DNA from: Caenorhabditis remanei
Lineage: Eukaryota > Nematoda > Chromadorea > Rhabditida > Rhabditidae
NCBI RefSeq assembly: GCF_010183535.1
Contig: NC_071332.1
Span: 14,942,001 to 15,006,000 of the forward strand
Length of the DNA: 64,000 nt
Direction of reading: 5' to 3'
The position numbers and the translations under genes are program-made. How positions within the stretch are numbered: position 1 is the first letter of the stretch; each line of letters begins with the position of its first letter. This document shows, piece by piece, positions 23,170-33,054 of the stretch. A model generated the notes under the pieces. The model was not told the DNA's origin and ran no database searches. It saw nothing but the letters and a program-made list of their open reading frames with translations.

Positions 23170-23731
23170 AATTAGAGTTAATAATAAATTGTTATCAGCA
23201 GAGTCACTTTCTGATTCTCATCACATTCACAAAACTATAAAGAAAAATAGAAAAAAAATAGAAACATCAACAAAAAAAAGAGAAAACAAAAATTACGGCC
23301 GAACAACTTGGCGTTCTATGCGCTCGCGTTTTGCTGATCACTTTTTAATGTCACAGGCACTGTGAATAACCAATAAAAAATTTAAGGACCAAAAATAATT
23401 TTAAGGACCAAAAATAAATCTAAGGACCAAGAATAATTCTAAGGACCAAGAATAATTCTAAGGACCAAAAATAATTCTAAGGACCAAAAAAAATTCTAAG
23501 GACCAAAATAACCGACAAGAGCCGAAAAATTGTACCAAAAAATGGTACCTCAAGTGTTTTGACTTGTCTACGGCTGAGATTAAGCAGATGGCGGACGTCA
23601 AGTCACAGGTAGAATCACAATGAGTTATAAGTACTGACCAATTATATTTCTCATTATGTGAGTTATTAGCTTTCGAGAAATCGCGTGTCAAAAATCATCT
23701 CAAAAAAGAAAGAAACTTATGACTCAGCCTA

Positions 23732-24304
23732 ATAGACGAGAAAACGTAAATGAATAATTATGGCCAACGCAGCCTCATGCTTCAGAAAGAAATTTTGCAA
23801 GAAAGGAATACAGATTAACACCCAAAAGACTTTTAGCAGAAAGGCCTTTGATGTGCTTCATTCTCCTAAGGCGAGTACTACTCGCCTCATTTTTCAAAAA
23901 TCACTATTGACTAATTAAAAGTGTTGATCTTCAATTTCTCCACCAACTATTTCCAGCCAAAAACACATTCACATGACTCCAAAAAGTACGACCTACTGTG
24001 CTAACAATAACTTCACCCGATTGTTCGATTCCTTCCCCTTGTACTTCTTCTACCAATGCAAACATTCTCATATTCTCTGTCATAGAACTGGAACAGAATC
24101 TGCTCTAATCGATCCTGAGATCTCTTTGTTACTACGATCTCAATCAGACAGACAGAAAAAATAGTGCAGAGCGATACAAAAAGAGGCAAATGGTGTGAGG
24201 ACAGAAAGCTGGGCAAATAGCAGACAATCGTCGCCGTATATAAGGAAAATTGTTTCGGATGGAGAAGTATCGAGCACTTTTATAAATCATCATCTCATCG
24301 AATC
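23732..24304. other. Intergenic upstream of S4
   Basis: Promoter region of S4 with a TATATAAGG box at about 24,235. No exact PGM1-like E-box. No other gene seen. Confidence 0.45.
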
Positions 24305-25253
24305 ATGCTCTTCATCTTCTCTTTCCTTTTAGTCCCATTCACCAACGCAGTCATCAGTGGTGACTTGAACTGCACCTCCTATAACGGAACCGCGGTAAGC
24401 CGGATTTAGCAAACTATCATTCCAATTTTTCATAACTTTTAGTTCGTCTACACCCCAGCTGCCGTTGCCTGCTCCAACGTAATCTCTGATGCGTCCTGCC
24501 AAGTTCTCTATGCCGCTCCAGATACCCTATATCCAGCTGCTGGAAATGATGCTGAAAGGGCGTTGGCTTGCTACACCACCGCTACAGCCACCCCAGCAGC
24601 GGTTGTCTCAGACATGAAGACTGCTGCTTTGGCTTCATGCGCAAAGACATGCGGATTGTGCTGTCAGACAGATGATTATAGCTGCGCTAATGTTGCATGT
24701 ACGTGAGATTTGGGGCAATTGGAAAATCTAGTCTAAAAGAGCATTACCCACAGTTCCGAAAACTTTTCATGGTTCACCTATTACTAACTGTAGCAGACAG
24801 CTTCTCACTGTAGCAGATAGTTTCTTACTAATCCTAATCAATTCAACTATTTTAGTCCCACGTCTCAACTGTGCTACCATCACCGCCGCCCAATGCAACT
24901 CTGTCACCTGGAGAACTATCATCGCCGCTGACTGCCCATCCGCCTGTGGATTCTGTAACTCTGGAGGATGTGTTGATGCTGTCACCAACTGCGCCAACGA
25001 TATCTCTATCTGTAGAACCGTCGGAATGGAATCATTTGTCAGCACCTACTGCCAAAAGACTTGCGGATTGTGCCCATCAACTACGGCTGGTTCTTCAGTT
25101 ACTACCACTGCCTCATCCGGTTCATGCACTTCTTACATTGCTGATAGCTCGACAAGCTGCACCGCCTGGGCTGCCAATGGTTTCTGCACCAACACATTCT
25201 ATACTTCAGCTCAACGCAGATCCAGATGTGCCACCACTTGCAAGATCTGCTAG
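24305..25253 (+). CDS. ShKT-domain secreted protein S4
   Basis: Start MLFIFSFLLVPFTNA, a signal peptide shared with S2 and S3. Exons run about 24,305-24,394, 24,443-24,700 and 24,856-25,253. Central ShKT: CVDAVTNCANDISIC to CQKTCGLC. Linker GSSVTTTASSGS. C-terminal ShKT: CTSYIADSSTSC to CATTCKIC. The signal peptide and TATATAA promoter follow the S2-S3 subgroup, but the linker and domains resemble S5-S8, so S4 looks intermediate or recombinant. Confidence 0.8.
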
Positions 25254-25345
25254 ATGTCTCCTCAATTTCTTTGACAACTACTTCGCTCTATTTAAACCGC
25301 AATTTGTATTATTTTTTCCAAGACAAACACGACCTCAGGTGACAA

Positions 25346-25360
25346 GGAATTGACCATTCC
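25346..25360 (+). promoter_or_regulatory. Conserved 3'-flank motif of S4
   Basis: GGAATTGACCATTCC, 93 nt after the stop. It is preceded by CCAAGACAAACACGACC, which aligns with the CAAGACAGACATCGGG block of S1 and S6. Confidence 0.6.
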
Positions 25361-26095
25361 TGCCCAAAATACATAGTATTTTGAATTTTTTTTACATTGA
25401 ATAAAATTTTCGGAGTTGACTATCTTTGTAAGGCTGGTTTCATTTGAAGGAATTTGAAGGCAACTAACCTTCGAAAATTCCAGAGAAAGGAGAGGCAAGG
25501 GTTGTTGAGTTGAAACGATTGTCTGAAAAATAGATATATTTATAGAAAGGTCTGTTGGAACAAAAACAAACGGATCAACAATAATAAATAGAAGGCAAGT
25601 CAACACTTGTTGGGGAGTTTACTTTGGGATTATAGGATCTAGAGGTGTAAAAAAGAAAGATAAAAATGAATGAGGGGTTTGAAATAAAGGAGCTAACATA
25701 TTTCAGAAGGAAACTATTATGAAAAGATACTTCCAGAAGAAAACTTCAAATATTTATGGTTTTTAGGCAGTTAAACAATGGTGAGAGTGCGTAAAAAGAT
25801 TATTTAGGTAGACCATACAGTTCAAGTACTGACTAAAATTTGCTCAGAGTTCAGGAAATCCTGAAATTTCCGCTCAAAATGTTACCGCCACCAGCTATGA
25901 AGGTGACAAAACGCAAATGACAGACTAAGCTCCCGGTTTCATGAGAATACGTTGCGCAAAAAAGCTGCGTCAATAACTATGCCTAACACTCTCTCGATCA
26001 TAAGCTAGACTCTCTTGACAAAAGGACACGAGAGATCAACACACCGGGAAGTCTTTGTTTCAATTCAACACCTTATTCATGTGATATGCAATATG
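25361..26095. other. Intergenic between S4 and S5
   Basis: AT-rich, with a short direct repeat (GAAGGAATTTGAAGGCAA) near 25,450. No gene recognised. Confidence 0.45.
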
Positions 26096-26239
26096 CACCT
26101 GTTCAAACGGTCGAAAGATGAATGATTTCATGCAAAACGTGTTGGAAACCGAGAGAGTTTCATTGTATCAATGGTATTTCGAGCAGCGAAACGAAGAAGA
26201 TTAACAGATGTGCAAATTATGGAGAAATCAGTATAAAAA
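26096..26239 (+). promoter_or_regulatory. S5 promoter: two PGM1-like sites plus TATA
   Basis: CACCTGTTCAAAC (26,096-26,108) and CAGATGTGCAAAT (26,205-26,217) both fit CAnvTGhdYMAAY exactly. TATAAAAA starts at 26,232. The ATG is at 26,304. Confidence 0.65.
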
Positions 26240-26303
26240 GAGAAGGTTTACACTTTTTGAATAATCAACTCTCAGTAGTTCTTCTTCTACTAACCCAACA
26301 AAA

Positions 26304-27159
26304 ATGATTGCCTTGATTTCAATCTTCTTCGTCTCTTTCTTGACTCCTGAAGTCTCCGCTGTGATCGGTGGTGACTTGAATTGTACAACATACAACGGAA
26401 CATTCGTTAGTTTTCTAATCTCACGGGCCAGCCAGCTAACAATAGAAAATTTCAGTTCGTTTGGACTCCAGCAGCTGTTGGGTGCAACAACGTCATCTCC
26501 GACTCCTCATGCGCTATCCTCTACCCAACTACTGATGCATTGGGACTCCCAGCTGCTGGAAACAACGCTGGAAGACCACTTGCTTGTTACACAACGGCTA
26601 CCGCCACCCCAGCCGCCATTGTTCCAGACATGAAGACCGCCGCTTTAGCTTCATGCCCAAAAACTTGCGGATTCTGTTGCAACACCGATGCGTACAACTG
26701 CAAGAACGTTGACTGTAAGCACCATAACCTAATAAAATGACTTCACCTAACTAACCTATTTTTTCAGTCCCACGTCTCAACTGCGCCACCATCACCAGAT
26801 CCCAATGTGACTCTGTCACCTGGAGAACAATCATTGCCGCCGACTGCCCATCCGCCTGTGGATTCTGCGGACAAGGAGGATGCGTCGACGCTGTCACCAA
26901 CTGTGGCAACGACTTGAGCATCTGCCAAAACGTCGGACTCCAATCTTTCGTCAACCAGTACTGCCAAAAGACATGCGGTAGATGCCCATCCACCACCACA
27001 TCTGGATATGGAGGTATCACCGGAGGAACCTGCTCGTCTTACATCGCCGATAGCTCATCTAGCTGCTCCGCCTGGGCTTCCAACGGATTCTGCACCAACA
27101 ACTTCTACACCTACGCTCAACGCAGAGCAAGATGTGCCACTACATGCAGACTTTGCTAA
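26304..27159 (+). CDS. ShKT-domain secreted protein S5
   Basis: Start MIALISIFFVSFLTPEVSA, a signal peptide of the second subgroup shared by S6-S8. Three exons. The N-half ends CPKTCGFCCNTDAYNC. The central pair reads CATITRSQCDSVTW and CVDAVTNCGNDLSIC to CQKTCGRC. The linker is Gly-rich (TSGYGGITGG) instead of Ser/Thr-rich. The C-terminal ShKT ends CATTCRLC. The start is supported by the TATA box about 70 bp upstream. Secreted; function unknown. Confidence 0.8.
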
Positions 27160-27230
27160 ATATTCTATGCTCCCATACTTTGACCAAATTTCTTTCAAGA
27201 CTTTGACATACTTATTATTATATTTTAGCT

Positions 27231-27245
27231 GGAACTGACCATTCC
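27231..27245 (+). promoter_or_regulatory. Conserved 3'-flank motif of S5
   Basis: GGAACTGACCATTCC, 72 nt after the stop; CTTTCAAGAC at 27,192-27,201. Confidence 0.65.
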
Positions 27246-27572
27246 AATGTGACTAGTGATTATAAATATTCAACTCGAATTTTTGGTTTTTTCTTACTCA
27301 AAGCGAGCAGAATTGCTAGAAACTGAATAGTGAATATGCAAATTGAAAAAAAAACTCACATCGAAACCGTTTTGGTCACCGTCAAACAAAGCGCGCAAGT
27401 GCAAAATGAAACACAGTGCATTCCTATATAATTATACTCGTTAAGCTGTGCTAACAAATATTCTCCCCCAAACACGGACAGTATCCACCTACATTCCTAG
27501 AGATGATTCCTCTGTGTACTACATGCACCGAATTCCATTGTTACAATATGTCCTCACATGAAACACATCTTG
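27246..27572. other. Intergenic between S5 and S6
   Basis: Nothing recognised apart from flanking regulatory motifs at its edges. Confidence 0.45.
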
Positions 27573-27674
27573 CACCTGTACAAATGGTCGAAAAATGAAA
27601 GAAAAACTAGATGTATTGTTCAACATGATGAGTGCAGATGTACAAAGATTAGATTGCAGATTGGAGTATAAAAG
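27573..27674 (+). promoter_or_regulatory. S6 promoter: PGM1-like sites plus TATA
   Basis: CACCTGTACAAAT (27,573-27,585) is an exact fit. CAGATGTACAAAG (27,635-27,647) differs at the last base. TATAAAAG begins at 27,667. Confidence 0.65.
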
Positions 27675-27732
27675 CGTGAATAATTACAGACTAGATATCA
27701 AAGCATTTCAGTTCAACACTTAGATACCAATC

Positions 27733-28588
27733 ATGATTGCTTTGATTTCACTATTCATTGCATCCTTTTTGGCTCCAGAGGTTTCAGCAGTCATTGGAAC
27801 TGACTTCAACTGTACCTCTTATAATGGAACATCAGTAAGTAATCATTAGAAAAACGGCAATAACTTCTTCGTTCAGTTCGTCTACACCCCAGCCGCCGTT
27901 GCCTGCTCCAACGTCATCTCTGATTCATCTTGCGCAGTTATCTATGCAGCCGCCAACACCCTCTACCCAGCTGCTGGAAATGATGCTCAAAGATCTTATG
28001 CCTGCTATACTACTGCAACTGCCACCCCAGCTGCTCTAGTGACAGACATGAAAGCTGCTGCTATTGCTAACTGTCCAAAGACCTGTGGATACTGCTGTCA
28101 GACTGACGCCTACAACTGCAGGAACGCTGACTGTTAGTTCACCAGAGTACCGAATAATTAAAACGAACTAACAACTATTTTCAGTTCCACGACTCAACTG
28201 CGCCACAGTCACTCTTTCCCAATGTAACTCCCCTGCCTGGAGAACTATCATCGCTCAAGACTGTCCAGCTTCCTGCGGATTCTGTCTTACTGGAGGATGT
28301 GTTGACGCTGTCACCAACTGTGGAAATGACTTGAGCATCTGTAGAACCGTGGGAATGGAATCATTCGTCAACACTTACTGCCAAAAGACTTGCAACAGAT
28401 GTCCATCAAGCACCACTTCCGCTTCCTCTGGAACTGTGACAACAACTGTTACCAGCACCTGCACATCTTACATTGCTGATAGCTCGACCAACTGCGCTGC
28501 CTGGTCCAGAAACGGATTCTGCACCAACACCTTCTACACCCTCGCTCAACGAAGAGCCAGATGTGCTACTACTTGCAGACTCTGCTAA
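27733..28588 (+). CDS. ShKT-domain secreted protein S6
   Basis: Start MIALISLFIASFLAPEVSA. Three exons. N-half: FVYTPAAVACSNVISDSSC, then AVIYAAANTLYPAAGNDAQR. The second Cys-rich segment begins CATVTLSQCNSPAWRTIIAQ. Central ShKT ends CQKTCNRC. Thr-rich linker (TVTTTVTSTC). C-terminal ShKT ends CATTCRLC. Its 3' flank is nearly identical over about 45 nt to that of S1, which lies 11 kb away in the opposite orientation. Confidence 0.8.
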
Positions 28589-28668
28589 TTTATGTATTTA
28601 TTTACTCCTAATTTATATTCCCAATGACTTTCGCATTTCGCTTTCAAGACAGACATCGGGTGACATAT

Positions 28669-28683
28669 GGAACTGACCATTCC
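28669..28683 (+). promoter_or_regulatory. Conserved 3'-flank motif of S6
   Basis: GGAACTGACCATTCC, 81 nt after the stop; CTTTCAAGACAG from 28,641. AATAAA follows at about 28,691. Confidence 0.65.
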
Positions 28684-29296
28684 AGTTTTGCAATAAAGTT
28701 GTTTTGTTCTAACAATTTTTTAACTTTGGCATTTGAAGAATGACAAATATTGTTTATCTATTATAGATTTTTGGAAGATAATTCCGATCAAATTTCTAAC
28801 AGATACAGATTCTAGTTTCAGTGATATCACAAGGAAATACTCAAAGATTCACAAGCGTTAAAAAATAGAATAAGTTGGAATAGCTTGGTCACAGTTCTCT
28901 AGTTGCTTTGAATTCTGAAGGAAAACCGTTTTCTTTTTTGAGTAACTTTACAGTAGTCCTAGAGTGGATTATAATACACAATTTTTACAAAAAAATTGTT
29001 CTAATGGATCGCTCGGAAAACAAAACGTCTATACAAACGTGTATTGTTTACAGTTTGCAAGGTTTGGGAAAGCTAATAACAAAAGTTATGGTCAAATTAT
29101 GGTCAATAAAGTTTTGGTGCTTACAACAATTGCGTATCAGTTTTTAGTTCCACTTACCTTGAATTTTGAATATTCCTACTCGACTGCACCACCTTAGCAA
29201 ACTGCATGTGCTAATACTCTGAACAAATTATCTGCGGAGGCGAGAAACTGTCTTTTTGCACTGAACTGTCTTTTGTTGTCAAACCCTTTTTGTTCA
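28684..29296. other. Intergenic between S6 and S7
   Basis: The right part (from about 29,200) resembles 31,250-31,370, upstream of S8: both carry TCTGCGGAGGCGA and TTGCACTGAA. A tandem duplication therefore included the 5' flank. No gene recognised. Confidence 0.5.
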
Positions 29297-29432
29297 CACC
29301 TGTACAAACGCTAATCCAATGAATTGTGTTCGAAACGTAGAGATGAAATATTGAATTTCTCATGTATCTCATCTCGATGAGCAGGTGTGCAAAGACTTGA
29401 AAAAAGAACTGGCATCTCAAGGGGTATAAAAA
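29297..29432 (+). promoter_or_regulatory. S7 promoter: PGM1-like sites plus TATA
   Basis: CACCTGTACAAAC (29,297-29,309) is an exact fit. CAGGTGTGCAAAG (29,382-29,394) differs at the last base. TATAAAAA begins at 29,425. Confidence 0.65.
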
Positions 29433-29504
29433 GAGAACGCGGTTCGAATTTATCATCATTACATCGACAGTTGTTCTTTAATACAACAAAGAATACCACT
29501 AGTC

Positions 29505-30361
29505 ATGATTGCTTTGGTTTCAATTCTCATCGTCTCGTTCTTGGCTCCAAAGGTTTCAGCAGTCATTGGTACTGACTTCAACTGCACCTCTTACAATGGA
29601 ACAGCTGTAAGTTAAACTAGCTGAGGAATAGTTAGGTCATTTCATTCTTTAAATTTAGTTCGTCTACACACCAGCTGCCACTGCCTGCTCCAACGTCATC
29701 TCCGATTCATCTTGCGCTGTTCTTTATCCAGCAGCCAACACCCTCTACCCAATGCCCGGAAATGATGCTCAGAGAGCCTATGCGTGCTATACCACTGCAA
29801 CTGCTACCCCAGCTGCTCTCGTCACTGACATGAAAGCTGCTGCAGTTGCCAACTGCCCAAAGACATGTGGATACTGTTGCCAGACTGATGCCTACAACTG
29901 CGCGAATGTTCAATGTAAGATTCCACTCTCCCCACAAAACTTAACCGCCCTTTATTTCAGTCCCACGTCTCAACTGCGCTACCATCACCAAATCCCAATG
30001 TGACTCTGTCACCTGGAGAACCATCATTGCCGCCGATTGCCCATCCGCTTGTGGATTCTGCGGACAAGGAGGATGCGTCGACGCTGTCACTAACTGCGCC
30101 AACGATATCTCCATCTGTAGAACCGTCGGAATGGAATCATTCGTCAACACTTACTGCCAAAAGACTTGCGGATTGTGCCCATCAACCACCGCTTCTTCCA
30201 GCGTCACTACCACTGCCACATCCGGCGGAACATGCACTTCATACATCGCTGATAGCTCTACCAGCTGCTCCGCTTGGGCTTCCAACGGATTCTGTACCAA
30301 CACCTTCTACACCTACGCTCAACGCAGATCCAGATGTGCTACTACCTGCAGACTCTGCTAG
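29505..30361 (+). CDS. ShKT-domain secreted protein S7
   Basis: Start MIALVSILIVSFLAPKVSA. Three exons. N-half: FVYTPAATACSNVISDSSC, then PMPGNDAQRAYACYTTATAT. The second Cys-rich segment begins CATITKSQCDSVTW. Central ShKT: CRTVGMESFVNTYC to CQKTCGLC. Linker ASSSVTTTATSGG. C-terminal ShKT ends CATTCRLC. Exons 1-2 and the last third are almost identical to S8, whereas the start of exon 3 is closer to S1/S4 than to S8. This patchwork suggests gene conversion within the array. Confidence 0.8.
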
Positions 30362-30427
30362 ATCCTAATTGATTCTAACTTTGACCACAACTCTTTCAAG
30401 ACATTCATATACTTATATTTATTAATT

Positions 30428-30442
30428 GGAACTGACCAATCC
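30428..30442 (+). promoter_or_regulatory. Conserved 3'-flank motif of S7
   Basis: GGAACTGACCAATCC, 67 nt after the stop; CTTTCAAGAC at 30,393-30,402. Confidence 0.6.
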
Positions 30443-31367
30443 AAGTGACTAGAAATATAAATACTTTTTCCATATATTTGTTTTGTTAGAGCAAATTATA
30501 CAGCTCTTTAACTTATTCGAGCTAGGAAACAAAACTGACAGATCTCAATTGACTTTTGGATAGTAGTTCTAAAAATAGTAATTACTAAAAGATTCTTTAA
30601 AATAATATCAACAGGACAATCAATGACGAACCAAAAAAAAAAGAATTTACATATTCGAGATGTCAAAATGATATGCATGGAATCACATATCCCAAAAGTT
30701 TGCATTCACATTGAAACTAATTTATTGTACAGAAAAAAAAGTTGAAGCACTGTTTTCGAAAGTCAGAGTAGTCTGGGTGGATCTGAGTTTCATTTACAAG
30801 TACTAGCATGCGTATCATTATGTTCCGTACAAGATTATGTTTTCTTAAAACAGAGTGTCATGTCAGACATGGATTCTGTACAATATACTTCATTAACAGC
30901 ACAAAATTCAGACGTTCAATAAAAAAACAATTGAAAAACTAGAGGAGGAAAGCTAATTTTCAAGATGAGATGAATTGTGTTAGTTGAACTATTTCGATAA
31001 AAGTAATTTCAATTGACGTGACTCAATAATTATTGGGCTGATTACCGGTGTGGTTCTCATTATCAAAAATGTAACCAACCTTAAAAACAATTTTGTGTTC
31101 TCGATCGTTATATTTTTTTAAGCTAATTTTTCCTCTTAATTATGACTTTAAAGGTTATTTCTTAAATGTAGCTTATTCATATTAACCAGACCATTTGGAT
31201 CTCCACGTGAGCTTTAGCTCATTCGCCATCAATTCACGAGGTTCTAGATATGTGCACTCCTAACAAACTACATAATCCTGAACCAACAATGTCTAACAAA
31301 ATAGTCTGCGGAGGCGATAGATTGTCTTCTTGCACTGAATTGCCTATTGTATCCAAAAACCCGTTCA
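30443..31367. other. Intergenic between S7 and S8
   Basis: AT-rich. The last 120 bp are the duplicated 5' flank shared with S7. No gene recognised. Confidence 0.45.
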
Positions 31368-31529
31368 CACCTGTCCAAACGGCCGAAAGATGGTACAATC
31401 CAAAGGATTTCATTGGAAACGTAGAGATGAAAAATGAAATTTCACATGTATCTCATCTCATGTACGCGATACAAGCAGATGTGCAAAGACTGGAAAAAAT
31501 GCACTAGAAATTTTCGGAGGGTATAAAAG
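31368..31529 (+). promoter_or_regulatory. S8 promoter: PGM1-like sites plus TATA
   Basis: CACCTGTCCAAAC (31,368-31,380) and CAGATGTGCAAAG (31,476-31,488) each differ from the consensus at one position. TATAAAAG begins at 31,522. Confidence 0.55.
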
Positions 31530-31598
31530 GAGAGTGCGGTTTCCAAATATCATTATTACAGCAGCAGTTGTTCTTTACTCAAACCAGCGGCTAGAATC

Positions 31599-32460
31599 AT
31601 GATTGCTTTGGTTTCAATTCTCATTGCCTCGTTCTTGGCTCCAGAGGTTTCAGCAGTCATTGGTACTGACTTCAACTGTACCTCTTACAATGGAACAGCT
31701 GTAAGTTAAACTACAAGTAATGATGAATAATTCAGTCGTTTCATTTTTTAATTTAGTTCGTCTACACACCAGCTGCCACTGCCTGCTCCAACGTCATCTC
31801 CGATTCATCTTGCGCAGTTCTCTATCCAGCAGCCAACACCCTCTACCCAGCTCCAGGAAATGATGCTCAGAGAGCCTATGCTTGCTATACTACTGCAACT
31901 GCTACGCCAGCTGCTCTCGTCACTGACATGAAAGCTGCTGCAGTTGCCAACTGCCCAAAGCAATGTGGATACTGTTGCCAGACTGATGCTTACAACTGCC
32001 CAAATGTTCAATGTAATAACTTTAGAGACTGATTATGAAGGGAAACCAAATATTTTCAGTCCCACGTCTCAACTGCGCTACCATCACCAGATCCCAATGT
32101 GACTCTCCTGCCTGGAGATCTATCATCGCTCAAGACTGTCCATCATCCTGCGGATTCTGTCTTACTGGAGGATGCGTCGACGCTGTCACTAACTGCGCCA
32201 ACGATATTTCTATCTGTAGAACCACAGGAATGGAGTCATTTGTCAGCACTTACTGTCAAAAGACTTGTGGATTGTGCCCATCCACCACAGCTTCTTCCAG
32301 CGTCACTACCACTGCCACATCCGGCGGAACATGCACTTCATACATCGCTGATAGCTCTACTAGCTGCTCCGCCTGGGCTACCAATGGATTCTGCACCAAC
32401 ACCTTCTACACCTACGCTCAACGCAGATCCAGATGTGCTACTACCTGCAGACTCTGCTAG
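31599..32460 (+). CDS. ShKT-domain secreted protein S8
   Basis: Start MIALVSILIASFLAPEVSA. Three exons. N-half as in S7 but PAPGNDAQRAYACYTTATAT and CPKQCGYCCQT. The second Cys-rich segment CATITRSQCDSPAWRSIIAQ resembles S6. Central ShKT: CRTTGMESFVSTYC to CQKTCGLC. Linker and C-terminal ShKT match S7 almost exactly. Closest overall to S7, its tandem neighbour. Confidence 0.8.
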
Positions 32461-32533
32461 AAATGAGCACCTGGAGTATTCTAACTTTGACCACAACTCT
32501 TTCAAGACATTCACATACTTATATTTATTAATT

Positions 32534-32548
32534 GGAACTGACCACTCT
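32534..32548 (+). promoter_or_regulatory. Conserved 3'-flank motif of S8
   Basis: GGAACTGACCACTCT, 74 nt after the stop; CTTTCAAGAC at 32,499-32,508. The last base breaks the outer pair of the stem. Confidence 0.6.
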
Positions 32549-32963
32549 AATTGACTAGGAATAAACCTTCTTTTATTACAAATTCGTTTCTCTTCTTTGT
32601 GCGACAAGCACGACAGAACGAAATAGTATCATAGAAATTTAAAAATATAGTTCTAGTGAAGCAATAGCATGGGTCTCATATTAATGAAGGGACTATTACT
32701 CATACCTAATTAATCCAAGTAAGGAAAAACTCTTCTATTGGAGAAAAAATAAAAACTCACCACCTCGAAAAGAACGCCTGCTCACTAGAGTGTCCGCGCA
32801 ATGAAATGAAGCTAGATATCGAAATGGATAGAGCTCTACGCCTGAGCAAACACGGTGCACACTACACATTTGTAAAGATCATATCCCAGAGAAAAACCAT
32901 TCATACTACATCTAATTACGCCTGTTCAAATGTAACGTTTTATTAAAAAACGATAATTGAACG
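32549..32963. other. Intergenic between S8 and S9
   Basis: No gene. CGCCTGTTCAAAT at about 32,919 is a one-base variant of the PGM1-like motif (CG for CA). Confidence 0.45.
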
Positions 32964-33016
32964 CAGATGAACAAAGAGACTTTGTCCTTTTTGAAGAAAC
33001 GGTATGAGTATAAAAG
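32964..33016 (+). promoter_or_regulatory. S9 promoter: PGM1-like site plus TATA
   Basis: CAGATGAACAAAG (32,964-32,976) fits except for the last base. TATAAAAG begins at 33,009. This TATA box decides the start of S9, because the in-frame ATG at 33,004 lies just before it. Confidence 0.55.
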
Positions 33017-33054
33017 ACGCGAAAATCGTTTCGGAAACATCATCCCATTCAACA

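Larger units (their letters stand above)
22202..23523. mobile_element. Foldback transposon F1 (GGCTCT ends, 8-bp TSD)
   Basis: 1,322 bp. Outer 24-bp ends are perfect inverted repeats beginning GGCTCTTGTCGG. Each arm (about 170 bp) holds about seven tandem copies of a 19-bp unit (GGTCCTTAGAATTATTTTT), followed by GGTTATTCACAGTGCCTGTG. GAAAAATT is duplicated at 22,194-22,201 and 23,524-23,531. The interior has an open frame on each strand but no recognisable transposase. An 8-bp TSD is typical of hAT and Merlin elements, but the termini match neither family as I know them. Confidence 0.8.
21139..23729 (+). mobile_element. Mariner-like element, copy 2, split by nested F1
   Basis: Ends GGTTGAGTCATAAGTTTCTT and the complement of GGCTGAGTCATAAGTTTCTT, with TA on each side. 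Without the nested insert it is about 1,261 bp, matching copy 1 (1,263 bp), and the interior aligns with copy 1 read in the opposite direction. No intact transposase frame. The two halves, 21,139-22,201 and 23,532-23,729, are separated by foldback element F1 plus its target duplication, so F1 inserted later. Confidence 0.7.

Noticed and set aside
33004..33054. Earlier in-frame ATG for S9
   Set aside because: It lies just before the TATA box and would place a polar leader before the signal peptide.
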